DNA from: Phymatolithon calcareum
Lineage: Eukaryota; Rhodophyta; Florideophyceae; Hapalidiales
Direction of reading: 5' to 3'
DNA length: 64,000 nt
Assembly: GCA_977006965.1 (NCBI GenBank)
Contig: OZ345355.1
Span: 1,922,001-1,986,000, forward strand
The notes below the pieces were generated by a model that made no database searches, was not told the DNA's origin, and worked only from the letters and a program-made list of their open reading frames with translations. Below are positions 50,780 to 63,116 of this stretch, piece after piece (within the stretch, counting starts at the first letter, position 1; every line of letters starts with the position of its first letter). A program made the translations under genes and the position numbers.

Positions 50780-51832
50780 ATGGGCAATCTCGGAAGCGCC
50801 TTTCACAATGATCCAAACCGTGCACGAACAGACCTGAATCGCTCCGTCTTATCACCTGGACGTGAAATCCATGAACGTTACACCAATGTTGAAAATCGCG
50901 TGCCAGAAGACCCTCGTCGTGCCATAGATCTGTACACTTGCGCAATCGAGGAACAAGGGGATGTGGAGGCCATGAACAGATTGGCGCTCTTATTTCAGAA
51001 TGGTGCGAAGGGCGTAACTGGATCTATCTCGCGCAGTTGCGCTGTATACTTCGGCCAGCGAAGGTGGACACGGAGAGGCGATGAACAACCTCGGAATGCT
51101 GCTTCAGGATGGGGCTGAAGGAGTATTGGCAGACCCGCGCCGCGCCGTGGCGCTCTATAGTTGTGCCATCGAAGAAGACGAGAATGTTGACGCCATGCTC
51201 AACTTGGGGAAGCTACTCCAAGATGGCGCGGACGGTGTTGTGGCAGATCCGGTTCGTGCTAGTGAACTATACGTCCCGGCAATTGATGAGGGCGCAAACG
51301 TTTGCGCAATGGAAAGGCTTGCTGATTTGCTGATAAGTGGAGCAGAAGGAGTACCAACGGACCCACGTCGGGCTATGAAGCTGTACAATTACGGGCATGT
51401 GCCTGCCATGACCAAGTTGGGTAGCTTGCTCCAATATGGCGCAGAGGGTATCCCAGAACATCCGCTCAGTTCTGTTGAACTATACACACGAGCAATTGAT
51501 GACGGCGCAAGCGTGGTCGCCATGCTCACATTGGCAATGTTGCTGGAGGACGGAGCTGAAGGTGTACCGGCCGACCCGTCTCGAGCGGTTGAGCTATATA
51601 ATCGTGCCATCGAGGAAGGACAGGATGCTTACGCTATGAACAACTTGGAGCACTTCCTTGAACATGGCGCGGAGGGTTTAGTCGTCGATCCGGTTCGTGC
51701 TTCTGAAATATTCACACGTGCAATTGATGAGGTCGCAGACGTATTCGCAATGATGAACCTGGCATATATGCTTATAAAGGGAGCTGAAGGAGTACCAGCA
51801 GACCCGCCTCGAGCGGTTAAGCTATATAATCG
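50780..51832 (+). pseudogene. Sel1-repeat protein gene, 5' part before LINE insertion
   Basis: The first ATG of the frame is at 50780. About eight Sel1-like repeats of 35-36 residues follow, with the consensus A-M-x-x-L-G-x-L-L-x-x-GAEGV-x-x-DP-x-RA-x-x-LY-x-x-AI: for example NNLGMLLQDGAEGVLADPRR and NLAYMLIKGAEGVPADPPRA. Such alpha-solenoids usually scaffold ER-degradation or signalling complexes. A one-base shift lies near 51025-51060 between the first repeats and the rest. The frame ends in LINE sequence after RAVKLYNR at about 51832. The 3' part is at 57321-58510. Confidence 0.8.
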
Positions 51833-52248
51833 AGTGGAACCTGCCCGCGCAAGGGACGATCCCCGATCGGTCCAGAATGTGCGGAAGGCGAAAAGCGCGG
51901 CAGAAGGGAAGGCAAGTGCAAGGGAACCGCGAGAGCCGTGATAAGCAGAATGTATTTTGACCTCGAATGGAGACCGACGACGCGGGAGACGACCAAGGAG
52001 GAACTTGGATGAACTACCGGCGCAAAAACCGGCCCAGACGAAATTCGACGCCGGGACAAAAAATAATGAAATCAAGCATAATTACTCGAAATATGAAACA
52101 ATGAGCAGAGACCCCAAAAGCCCAGCCCTCGGCCGCCACCCTGGCGAGGTGAGCTCGTAGGACAACACGGGCAACTTCGCCGTCCCTCACAAGCGAAAAT
52201 GCTGACAACAAAACCGACCCTAAGAATATAACCTCCTGCGTAACACCC

Positions 52249-53903
52249 GTGCTACCCCCAAAGGAGACGATCAAAAAGAAACTAACAACCCAGAACGAAG
52301 ACTTTATCGACGTGACGCTAAAAGAAGGAAACCAAGATAAATTGAACAAAATGGAGCCTCACGCAGCAGCCGAACCCACCACCGTGACCCCCAAGAACCT
52401 CCTGAACAAGAAGCTTCCGATCCTAAGCAGAGGATCCAGCTCGCCACTTGGTTGTCGAAATCAAAAACTGCGACGACGAAGCCGACTCTCCAGTGAGAAA
52501 GAAAAGCAAGAAACATCCCTCGACAGACCTCCGTGGAAACAGTCATCGACGAGAGAGGACGACGAAGCCATATCGAGACACCCACGACGACATACAATGG
52601 AGCCCAAAATTCCCCTTTCTCTGCCGATCGGTAGCAAGAAAAATGCCCACATCTCCGAATGGAAGTCGAGATTCATCAGTACTCGAAAGAATGTCCGTTG
52701 CCCAAAATGCAATACTCCGGACGCTTTGACACTACAAGGCCAAAGCCTATGCGGCGCGGTACGAGCCCAATGTCGTGATTGCAATGCTTTCTGCGGCGGG
52801 CCCGTCATGCGCCTGCCAATTGAGCTCGCGGAAACAAGGATGGGAAACATCGCCGGCACTGGCAGAAAGAGCGATACACCGAATCAGGTCTCCAAGATGC
52901 AAAGCACAGAAAGGGCCAAGATGGAAGCACTGACAAACGCGGTCACGCAACTCACACAAACCGTATCCCTTTTGCAAGCCGAGGTCCGCACTCTAATGCG
53001 TAAAGGGGAGTCGGAACAGCGGCCACCGAAACTAGAAGTACACAGCGACTTTTCAACGTAAATCACCAAGAATACCAAGACCATCAGTCCACCGCACCTG
53101 CTGCAAACACGAAACCATCTGCAACACCAAACGCGCGTGCACCAAATGGGCCGGCCATGCCGGTACTGCATGCCCAGCCTGCTCTAACAGCCTGCACGCC
53201 AGTTCAAACCCGACCCAGCCCGGCGCACCGACTGGTAACGCCCTCTTCACCTGCCCTAAACGCAGTTTCTGCCCTGCCCTCCCCGAAATTATTGGACGAG
53301 GCGGAATGTCACAACGCTAGACACCCCGACACAAGCTCGGGAACGGGCGCAGATGTCGATATTCTTAGGAATAGACACGGAAACCGAAGAACTTACGCCG
53401 AAATTGCAGCCTCCCACAGTCCCTCGTACCGTATGTTCCCGGAACAAGAGCAAAGAAAAATTGCCGGACTCGAAAGAATGGTGAAGAGAACAATTCGCCC
53501 ACCGCTCATCCCACCAAAGGTGATACCCTTGTACTTCCGCGGAATTATTAGAAACAGAAACGACCCTGATCAGCTCAAAAGACTTTCCAACGGACTCAGG
53601 GAAGCGCTGCCGCAAAGGGCTGTACTAGGACTATCCTTCATCGGAGGGGCAATGCAAGAGGTGCTAACGGACGAGTCGCTCGTCCATCGCACCGTTGCCA
53701 CCCTGCGTTCCGCGCGCCTCTCATACGATCCAAAGTTCAGTATATGGAGTGACAAGGTGTCGAAACGGAGAAACGGGCTTGGCAAGGAACGCACAACAAG
53801 CAATTTACGCGCCATCCGCTCGAGAATGCGAACCTGTGCCGCAGGAACAGCCGACTTTCACACAAGGAAGTGGTACCGAGAGAATTTCAAACTAGCGGAC
53901 TAA
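52249..53903 (+). pseudogene. LINE ORF1 (nucleic-acid-binding protein), one frameshift
   Basis: The first frame (to 53061) is basic, then has a possible zinc ribbon RCPKC..AQCRDCNAFC and a short heptad-type helix AVTQLTQTVSLLQAEVRTLM. It ends at TAA. A second frame opens just upstream, around a TTTT run at 53050-53054, and continues to 53903 with Ala/Pro-rich linker and PKVIPLYFRGIIRNRNDPDQ. Reading through the T run with one extra base would join them. This may be decay or a slippage site. Proteins of this type coat LINE RNA. Confidence 0.6.
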
Positions 53904-54212
53904 GCGCTAACGATAATGGAAACTGAAAGCGTAAAAACCTGCGACGAAAACCAGAAACCATGATGATCACGATCGCTCCCCATACGAAGGACCAGGTGAA
54001 CAAGGCGATGACATAGAGGACGACCTAGCTCGGAATCCTCAATCAGCCGAGGGCCCAAGCAACGAGCGAATGGCGGGAGACAAAGACTATAAAGAAGAAG
54101 ACGCACATGCCGCCTCGGACGTTGTAGCCCAAGATGCAGAATCTCCCGGAAGCGCTAACACTAAGACACCCATGACGGCATCGCAAAAAACACCGTCCTC
54201 CTGTGCTACGCA

Positions 54213-57200
54213 ATGACCCAGAATACGGATCTAAAGATTTGTACGTTCAACGTCGGTGGTTCACCTGAACTACCGCGCATGGTTGAACAATTGCTCCAAG
54301 AGCATGCAGTGGACATACTTTGAATAACCGAGACCTGGCAGAAAGAAGACCAATCCCTCAAGGTACCTTACCAACAATTCTCCGCGACTCGTCAGTGCCC
54401 CCCTTGGTCCAAACCGAGAGGTGGTGTCGCTCTAATCACGAGAAGAGGAATTGCTTCCAAAGTCACGTACCGACACGCCACGCCCACCGTTCAACTGCTC
54501 ATCACAGTAACTGCAGGAATTAATGTAGCGGTGGCCTACATCTCCCCTCTCGCGACAAGAGCCGAAACCAAACAATGCCTCGATATAATTCATACGAATT
54601 GCAGAGGGAAGTCCATCCTTATGGGAGACTTGAACGCGCGCCACCAACATTGGTACTCCAAATCGAAAACCAGAGGACGACACCTGGTCCAATGGGCGGC
54701 AACCGGCAACTGGCGAATCCGCACAGCAACGGGAGCTACTTTTCGATCCCCTGTAGGAAACAGCAATATTGACATGTTCTTGACAAAGTCAATGGATGCG
54801 TCAAGAGTCGAAACGCCAAATGGCATGTGGGACGGAATAAGAGCTGGACACATCCCAGTCACCACGAGGGTAGAGCACACAAAACCAGCCCCCGCATTCG
54901 TCGAGTCCTTCGTATCGGCAACAGCGAGAAAGAGCGCACGGCGGGCAAAGACTGCTTCCGAAGCAATGGCAGGCTGGGGACTCGAGATGATGGACAAGCT
55001 GAAATCCTGCAAAAATCAAGAGGAACTTGACAAGTGGTTCGGACAGTTCCGACGCCTGATAACAAAACCTTGGAGAAACACGCCGAGGGGACCTCCAAGA
55101 TACAAGTCTTTCTGGACGCGAGCGCTGGACAACAAGGCAAAAGAACGAACCAAACTATACCGAAAGGCGATGCGAACCAAGAACCCAGATGACATGTCAA
55201 GTTACCTCAAATTCCGGAACGAAATGCGGGCCGCTGTCCGAAAAGCGAAGAAATCTCAGTACGACACGTTCGTGGAAGACCTAGACGTCCAATCCCCGCG
55301 CAAAGCTACGACCACGCTCAGCAGAATACTGAAACGCAAGAGCAGGAGAGGAGGCATTAATCGCGCGCTGGAGGCTCCAGTCCACCCATGTTTGTTCACA
55401 GCCCACATAGCAAACGTCTGCAGAGCCGATACTGCCTGGAAGCCCAACCTGCACCGGTTCGCGGTATCCAAAGCCATCCTCGAAGGAATCAAGGAGGCGC
55501 TAATTCGAGCTCCCCGTGTAAAGGCACTAGGACCGGACAAGATCGGAGTCGAAATGCTACAAGCAAACCCGACTATGAGCGGCGAACTGCTTGGACGCCT
55601 ATGGCAGGTATGCGGTAGACTACAATGTATGCCGACCGCATGGTGCCGAGCAACGCTAATCCCTATTCACAAAAAAGGGCCGGCGCACGTTTCAGGAAAC
55701 TACAGACCAATTTCGCTATTAGGCAAAATCAGGAAAATCATAGATGCGGCGATGGACTCTGCTATACGTCAACGGTACAAATTCCACCGATTCCAATTGG
55801 GGTTCCAGAAGAATAAGGGTACTGAACTTGCAATCCTGAGGTCAACCATCACAATGAGGAGAGGTCACCGCTTCGTCGCTGTCCTGGACCAATCGTCTGC
55901 TTACGACCGAGTCCCGCGCAATATAGTTATGCGCCGAGTCCAGCAATGTCTACCCCCGGATATCGCCGAGATGATCAAATACCTCCTGAAACTGTCATGG
56001 GTCTGTACTGCGGGCGACGAAGAGAAGACATGGCTTCTGATGGACCGCGGAGTTCCCCAGGGCTCCCCGCTAAGCCCATGCCTCTATAACATGTTCATGG
56101 ACACATTTGCCGAGATGATCCAGAAGGCACCCCGGCATATGTCAAAGTACCCCGCGATCCTGTTTGCCGACGACGTCCAACTGCAAGCGATAAACTCCGA
56201 CGGAATGCAATGTCTCCTCGATACAGCGACACGATGGGCCAGGGAGAACGGTATGACGTGGAACACGAAGAAGGGAAAAAGCGAAGTCCATATCTACTCC
56301 GGTTTATTCAAGCGAAAATTCTAGCTAGCAGGGGCCGAACTCCATGAAACAAGACGGCTGGAATACCTAGGTACGACCGATGACAACAAGGGTATCACCG
56401 AGCACGCCACGTTGAAACGAATCTCAAAAGCGAAGGGAATTATCCTGGGTCTCCGAGATATTGGAATGAATGCCAAGGGACTACACACAATGAAGAACAT
56501 AACGATCTACAAGACCCTCGTGCAATGTCGATGGGAGTACGCCTTGCACCTCACCCCGTGGACGAGATCTGTCCAAGTTCAAATCAACCAGGCCGAAGGT
56601 TTGTTCTACTCCGTCATACTAGGACGCTTTGCACTCCGTCTCCAAAACCGAATGAGGTCGCTCTGCAAAATCACACTCCCGGAAATCAGAAGGACACAGC
56701 TGGGCGAACATTTTGCTGCGCGACTACTGAAGGAAAAACTTGAAATCGAGAAAAAGCCAAATTACGAAGGCAAAGCCGAAGACCTTCGCTACGCAGAAAG
56801 GGATATTTCCTACATGAAACATCACGATCTGTTCAGCGAGCAGATCGACCGGGCGGAACAAGGGAAGGTGACGCCCAAGGAAGAGAAACTGCGTCTTAGC
56901 GAAGCCTGGGGTCGAACAGAGGAAGGATTGAAACGAAAAATCCCGATGGACAGGAAAGAGCGCGCCACCCCGACTGTGTTAATCAAATCGCGAAAGCACA
57001 GAATGTTGGCAGCGAAATGGTACTTTGGACGCTTCCCTCCACGGAAACCCTCTTCCTATGTGGAACAATTCGGCGAGGTTGCTGAGAAGAGCCTTGAGAC
57101 CTTGCAGAGCAATCTCACACGACCGCAACTCAACGGAGAGACTGAGGGCGAGACAATGCAGGCGATGGACAGACTATTAGAATTAGAGAAAATAATGACG

Positions 57201-57218
57201 GAAGAAATGATAGTGTGA
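54213..57218 (+). pseudogene. LINE ORF2: APE endonuclease and reverse transcriptase, two in-frame stops
   Basis: One frame of 1002 codons. The endonuclease starts LKICTFNVGG and carries GDLNARH (D139, N141), a SNIDMF segment and GHIPVTT. The RT has NYRPISLLGK, AVLDQSSAYDRVP, DRGVPQGSPLSPCLYNMFMD and FADD at 651-654, catalytic residues intact. The C-terminal region has WEYALHLTPW and AAKWYFGRFPP. TGA at codon 37 (54321, in DIL-stop-ITETW, where a Cys-like codon is usual) and TAG at codon 704 (56322, after the palm) are the only breaks. It is the best preserved LINE of the window. Confidence 0.85.
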
Positions 57219-57320
57219 TGCGATATTTTTGGACAATGAGAAAGTAGGACATGGGAAGCTGCTCTGGTGTCGGCGACTCTGGCGTTGAGGGCTTCAAAAA
57301 TAAAAACTTACAATTTCCCC

Positions 57321-58510
57321 CTGTCCATCCGATTCGTGCTTCAGAACTATACACGCGTGCAATTGATGAGGGCGCAAACGTGTCTGCAATGGCGAACTTG
57401 GCATATATGCTTGAAAAGGGAGCTGAAGGAGTACCAGCAGAACCGCCTTGAGCAGTTGAGCTTTATAATTGAGCAGTCGAGGACGGACAGGATGCTAAAG
57501 CTATGAACTTTTTGGAGCTCTTATTTCAACATGGCGCGGAGGGTGTAGTCGATCCGATTCGAGATTATAAGCAATATGAACGAGCAATTGATGATGGCGC
57601 AAACGTGTCTGTAATGACCAACCTGGCAGATATGCTTGTAAAAGGATCTGAAGGTGTACCGGCCGACCCGTCTCGAGCGGTTGAGCTATATAATCGAGCC
57701 GTCGAAGAAGGCCAGAATGCTACCGCAATGTGCAACTTGGGGCACTTGCTTGAACATGGCGCGGAGGGTGTAGCCGTCGATCCGGTTAGTGCTTCTGAAC
57801 TATTCACACGTGCAATTGATGAAAGGGCGAACGTGCCCTGAATGAACAACCTGGCATATATGCTTGTAAATGAAGCTGAAGGAGTACCGGCAGACCCGCG
57901 TCGAGCGGTGGAGCTATACAATCGTGCCATCGAAGAAGGCAAGGAATCTTTTGCTATGAACGATTTAGGGCACTTGCTTCAACATAGCGCGGAGGGTGTA
58001 GCCGTCGATCCGGTTCGTGCTTCTGAACTTTTCACACGTGCAATTGATGAGGCCGCAGACGTATTCTCAATGTTCAATCTGGCATATATGTTTGAAAAAG
58101 TAGCTGAAGGAATACCGGCAAATCCGGCACGTGCGGTAGAACTCTATGATCGGGCTGTGGACGACGGAGATGATGTTGATGCAATGATCCGATTGGGGAG
58201 TTTGCTCCAATATGGCGCAGACGGAGTTTCCGTAGATCTGCCCCGTGCCTCGCATCTCTACTCACGTGCCGTCGAGAAGGGAAACGTAGCTGCTATTTTG
58301 AAGCTTGGACACCTACTCGAGCAAGGCGGGGAAGCCGTGCAAGCAGATATGATTCGTGCTGCGGAACTGTATTCTCGTGCCATTGATGAGTTTGCAGATG
58401 TCCACGCAATGGTGAGCCTGGCGTTGCTTGTGAGACGCGGTGGAGAGCATTTGCCGGCGGACCCAACTCGAGCTCTGCAGGTAACAAAGCAGGCATACTT
58501 CTCAGTGTAG
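57321..58510 (+). pseudogene. Sel1-repeat protein gene, 3' part after LINE insertion
   Basis: It resumes with IRASELYTRAIDEGANVSAM in frame with the rest of this part. About nine more Sel1-like units follow, ending LPADPTRALQVTKQAYFSV and a stop at 58510. Three in-frame TGA codons (57449, about 57470, 57839) interrupt it, but there is almost no frame loss. Units often alternate in kind (SELFTRAIDE and VELYNRAIEE), showing duplication of two-repeat blocks. Confidence 0.8.
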
Positions 58511-59094
58511 AGCTTGCAAGAGCTTGGATCGTAAGGCCTATGAGTCTTGAAATGTTTCAGTATGCTGTATAGTGTTGTTAAGGTTGATGGCTATAAATTA
58601 CCAACGCCTTAAATTAGTCAAACTGCTTAAGTGCCCATTTCCAGACACCCTAGTTGCCTAGACTATGTAGGTACTTGCGTCATCTACGCACCTTCGGATC
58701 GAAACAACCGATTTCTCGTGAGCAATGGGGTACGGCAATGATCGCCCTTATCCCCAGCTCTCTCAGGAACGCCCCATGAGCTACAGCATGTTGTAGGACT
58801 TTTCAAAATAGCCCCGACTCGAAACGTTGTGCATCTCACCAATAATGATTCTACGGAGATAATGCCGTGAACTCACGGGATGCTTTTCGAGGAATGCAAG
58901 GATTGCAAAGCCTGGCATGCCACCGCGGTGGAATGCTCTCTCCCTTCCAGCTCATTGACAAGATCAGGCGTTGGTTTGGAACGATTGGAAGCGCGATGTA
59001 CAAAAGCGCTGCGATTTTCAAGTCAGTATTCTCAACCAGTGCGACAGCTACAGCTGATGCTCTCAAAATTTTCAGGCCATGAGAGAGAAGAGAA
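58511..59094. other. No gene recognised
   Basis: A 71-codon plus-strand frame at 58867-59082 has no recognisable domain. Confidence 0.4.
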
Positions 59095-59345
59095 GAAGAG
59101 GAAAGGTACATTTTTATTTAAAAGTTACCAACGCATCTGCTGAAGCTTGGGGCAACGTTCCTAGTACAAAGAGGTTTTGGCTGGATTCTGAATAAGGAAG
59201 AGATTCTTTTCCTGTTGGTGTAGCAAGATTCAGTGGACTACAAAAACCCACCTCTGGTCTCCTTCGGGACCTTGAGGGGAAATATTACTCCCCTGTCCTG
59301 TGGCACGCTGTGATTCGTGGTTGCGGCCAGTCCTTACTTGCCCAC
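59095..59345 (-). mobile_element. LINE family 6, 3' end fragment
   Basis: It is the inverted copy of 5590-5850: in minus sense it ends GGTAACTTTTAAATAAAAAT and a CTTTCCTCTTC tail. Shared words include CCCACCTCTGGTCTCC and ACTCCCCTGTCCTGTG (plus strand). Confidence 0.8.
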
Positions 59346-59425
59346 AGCCTGAAATATGGTTTGGAGCTCGTCGAGTTCTCGCTTAGTGGCGATGAGAGAG
59401 AGGACCACGTGAAAAGGTAGGCGAG

Positions 59426-59965
59426 ATGCGCGACTGTGCACCCAGAAAATATTACGAAGAAATGCCGAGCCTCATGCAGAATGTTTTCGAAATAATCTGT
59501 TATACCTCGCTTCCATCCTCGAAACGAAAGCCAAGTACGTCCTCATGGAAAAGCAACCCTTTTCTCATGGTTAAGAGCTTTTTAGAGGGACAGCAGACAT
59601 TGTTCTGCCGTCCATACACCCTTTGGACAGTAAGAGACACCAGGACGTTTGACAGCCCACTTAGATCTGACTGCCTCAAACCTGCCCAAGTCTGCCCATC
59701 ACACGGCGCGCGCAAACCGCCGAAAGCGGCACATGCCCCCCGCAAGACAATGACCCCTGATGACGCGCTCCTCGACTGCACACGCCGGTCGCTACAACCA
59801 TTGGCAGCCGAGAAGCGTGTCGGAATACGGACGAAAATGTCGTCGGCGTGCGAATCCGCTTACGAACGCGCGCTAACGCGTGAACCGAAAGAAGAGCTTG
59901 ATGTTGTACAAGACACGACAGGCTTGGTGTCGAACGAAGAATGCAGCTTAGAACAGGGACAGTAG
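59426..59965 (+). CDS. Hypothetical protein, 179 aa
   Basis: It has an ATG start and a stop at 59965. The C-terminal half is hydrophilic and charged (CESAYERALTREPKEELDVV) and the middle is Pro/Lys-rich. No motif, signal peptide or membrane segment is seen, and no TATA box. It may be a chance frame. Confidence 0.25.
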   Translation: MRDCAPRKYYEEMPSLMQNVFEIICYTSLPSSKRKPSTSSWKSNPFLMVKSFLEGQQTLFCRPYTLWTVRDTRTFDSPLRSDCLKPAQVCPSHGARKPPKAAHAPRKTMTPDDALLDCTRRSLQPLAAEKRVGIRTKMSSACESAYERALTREPKEELDVVQDTTGLVSNEECSLEQGQ

Positions 59966-61139
59966 CTTAGGATAGGGACTTGGAAACGGACGGGACCTGC
60001 AAATGCAAAACGGTGAACGTCTTGCAGAGTTCCAGTCAGTCGTCGGACTGCGAACTGGTTCCCCCCTGACTCGCGACGCCAGGTACGGAAACTCGCCTTC
60101 CGCTGTAGGCGAACGTAGGTTCTTCACCGATGTGGTGGATGGGTTGAATGAACAAGGGGTTTACCTTGACGAAACAGAATGAAATGACGTAGTAATAATG
60201 ATGATGATCCTGCTCAAACTCGGCGCTACCAAACTCCTAAAGTATAGGCTCGCTAAACGATCTATCATACTCTATGATACTCAGTCTACAAAGAATAAGC
60301 CAAGACTCAACTGGTGTGCTCAAGTCGGTCTCGAGTCGAAGCACCTGGAGATCCACTGTACTCATCGATCCGAAAACAAACATCGCCAAACTTGCGACAA
60401 AGCGAGTGCGCGCGAAGTCATCCGGCACGACGAAAGCAGCTCAAGAGAGCACAGGGTCACAACCGGGGGCACCAGAGGCGTCCTGAAATGGTCAGGACCG
60501 TATCTACGTCGTACGGATGTGCGGAACGCATCTTGCCGGCCGGTAACGCCGCACGGCGAAGGGTCGAACGCTAAGGAAGTGGGTGACGGCACGCGCGAGC
60601 GGCGACGAGTACGGTCGCGAGTCGATGCGGCGAATTGGCGAAACCGTGCGGGCACGGCCAGCGGTAGGACACAGCTTTCGAACCACGGCAATTGAAATAA
60701 AGCCCGACGCAGGAAACCTTGATCTCCGCATGCATCCCAAAAGCGTGCAGACGCGTTCTCATGGGTGCGTGCTTAGTACGCCTCTGATCGGAGGAAGTCG
60801 CGCGTACGGCGGCGATCCGCACAGACAGCTGCTTCGTGCCCACAGCTTTGCAGGTCCAGGCGCACGCGCAGAGATAAAATGTTCATTGTGGGAGATTCAG
60901 CTGTGACTTTTTGTGGTTGCGGTGCGCTTTTTGTTGTCCATCCACCCGCCGAGATTTTTTAGGCGTTTGACTATGACAATATAGTTCTTCCGCAGCGCGA
61001 TGCTTTTCCGCGAGAAGGTTCGTGCAAGTGATCGCACTGTGTCCGTAACCTCTAGCAAGGAGAAGGGCGACACAACGCGGCGTTTTTGGGTCCGTTGGAC
61101 GCTCTGAAAGCACGTTTTCCAAAGTAACATTTTATGGTT
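59966..61139. other. GC-rich unexplained stretch
   Basis: Overlapping frames on both strands (for example 60274-60486 and 60583-60906 plus) are basic and without recognised domain. They could be remains of one gene broken by shifts. Confidence 0.35.
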
Positions 61140-61403
61140 TCGAGATAACCGCAGAAAAGCAGGCACAGAATTCTCTGCACAAGATGGTTTGTAAGTCACT
61201 TTCCAAGAAATCCTCCGAAGTTAATAGAAGAAATGGACAGTCAAGGAGCATGGGAGACCATCGTGTCCCGAGCCATTGATGAAATACTACGTATTTCTGA
61301 TTAAGGCAACTGAAGTTTTGAGTCTCGCAGAATACTAAGAAAGTTGACGACTTTCCTCAAGTTGGAGCACATAGTACCTTCTCAATAAATCCACTCAATT
61401 ATG
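61140..61403 (+). mobile_element. LINE family 3, 3' end copy
   Basis: It contains CTCTGCACAAGATGGTTTG and CCAAGAAATCCTCCGAAG (the ARWF..FPRNP region), then GAGCCATTGATGAAATACTA and the end CCTTCTCAATAAATCCAC. Frames are broken. Confidence 0.75.
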
Positions 61404-61734
61404 ACAGAAACAGCATCGCGCTTGCATTGCTTCACTTGCTTCCAGTAGAGTTAACGTGACGTCTTACTAAACTGAGTGAAAAAAGACAAGAGACAGAACT
61501 GCCCGGCCATCAAGGTCCAGTTGGAATTGCACCTAGATCGCGCTCCGGCATCTATTTCTTGTCACACCAACAACAAATAAAAAAACTAAGTGCTCGGGCA
61601 TACAATTCAATTCTTGATCTGATGCACGCCTACAGACATTACCCAAAGTCGATGAATCACGCTTCTTGCCTGTCTTACTTTCGTCCTTTTAGACAATGCG
61701 TGTTTTGCGTCGTAGGGCGTGGCACTTGGATTAT
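61404..61734. other. No gene recognised
   Basis: No coding, repeat or structural signal could be supported in this stretch. Confidence 0.4.
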
Positions 61735-61797
61735 GCTTTCTCTGAATTAGTCCATGAAAAGATTGTACAAACTTGGGCTCAGCGGGGACCCCTGAGG

Positions 61798-62216
61798 TAC
61801 TTTTTTTGAATTTGGATTTTATTAAACGCCCTCAGTAACACTCATGAGACTGCAAGCGAGATGCGTTTCACCAGCTACTTTGTAGCTTCGATCATCTATT
61901 CAAATACTTGTAAACCGGGTTAAACGTCGTAGTCCTGGCTGCAAAAACCCTCTCCAGTAAAAAAGGGAGGGAAAAGCTTGGGGTCCACTGGACAGATTTC
62001 CTCAATTGACGCCTTGTCCATTCCATGTCGCCGTAAGAGACGATAGTGAAGAAGAGTAGCTTGTCTAGAGCTTTTTCAGTGATATTAATCTCCTCTTTGG
62101 TCAGTTGATTTCTTCCGAGGAATTCTTTCAAGTTGCTCATGAAGATTGGTACAGTATCACCGAACTTGTCTGTGAGAAGTGATGTGCTCATTGGGCGGAA
62201 CCGACCGAATGCCCAC
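61798..62216 (-). mobile_element. LINE family 4, 5'-truncated copy with 10-bp target duplication
   Basis: ACCCCTGAGG flanks the insertion at 61788-61797 and 62217-62226. The minus strand encodes the 3' end of the LINE (WAFGRFRPMSTSLLTDKFGD, ITEKALDKLLFF), then a 3' UTR and an A-run. It is more diverged from the copies at 27831 and 48478 than those are from each other. Confidence 0.85.
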
Positions 62217-62716
62217 ACCCCTGAGGGACTCCTCTGTTAATTAGAAATCACGTCTGCTGCGGGTCCCCAAACTTGGATACCAAGAAGGCGTCAAGAATAG
62301 CTCGATTATCGCGCATAAGTCTTGCGGCAGAATCCCTCTCAATCGCTCTTGCAAGTGTTGTCTAGGTACTGTGTCGTGCGCTGCCTTCAGGTCCAATATA
62401 GCGTTGCATCACTGCCCTCGTTTTTGTAGTTCCAGCGGTCTCAATATTGTCAGCTCCGTACTCTTCCCTTTTGGAAATTCCAGCTGGAAGTTGACGTTCT
62501 TGTATCTTGACGGAGCATAATATCAATTGCGGACTCAACACCCTTTCGGACCTGACTCAGCAGGGATATGGGTCGGAAATTTTTTGGATCGTCATGTTCT
62601 CCTTTCTTTTGCAGCCGGACTAAGAGAGCTTTCATTTACGTTGTTAGAAGTGTCCCGCATCTCGCTCAAAGATGTTGGAGAAGCTTCGGCTATTGATGAG
62701 GAGAAAGAAAAAGTTC

Positions 62717-63116
62717 GGTTGATGTGAAATGGTTGAGTAGAAGATGAGTTGTGAGTGAATGAGTTCCTTGGTTTATTGAGTTGGCGGACCTCAGGTCAAG
62801 ACTATATAGACCTGAGAACTCATCCAACTTGATCAAAAAACCCTAATTGACGACGGAGACACTCTAACCCTAAACAAATTTGTCATAATATCATGTGACA
62901 CGTGTAACATGAAAAAATGAAGAATCATCTACTGAGTGGGGGGGAGTATGATTATCATACTCTTATCATAGTTTGACACGTGTCACTGCCAATCTTCTTG
63001 ATTCAAAGTTCTGAGACACTTTGACTTTCGATTTGACACGTCTACACGTGTACCGAGATCATACCTTGATATTGAAGTGTGTTTGCGACTAGAGCTCCAA
63101 GGAATCACACTTCCAA
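62717..63116 (-). mobile_element. Probable Copia-type solo LTR
   Basis: In minus sense the block begins TGTTGGAAGTGTGATTCC, a common Copia LTR start. It has CTATATAGTC as TATA box and AATAAACCAAGG as polyadenylation signal, and ends near CATTTCACATCA. LINE sequence borders both sides. TCTTT is present next to both ends, but the 3' border is pyrimidine-rich and not exact. Related to 35040-35760. Confidence 0.5.

Larger units (their letters stand above)
51833..57320 (+). mobile_element. Near-complete LINE (ORF1 + APE-RT ORF2) inside the Sel1 gene
   Basis: About 5.5 kb. It contains ORF1 (52249-53903 with one frameshift), ORF2 (54213-57218, endonuclease to C-terminus) and a 3' UTR ending AAAATAAAAACTTAC and TTTCCCCCTG. 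The 3' end resembles family 1 and the C-terminus (AAKWYFGRFPP) resembles families 4 and 5, so it is a full representative of the clade. No target duplication was found, and about 85 bp of the expected Sel1 repeat is missing at the junction, suggesting a target deletion. Confidence 0.85.
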
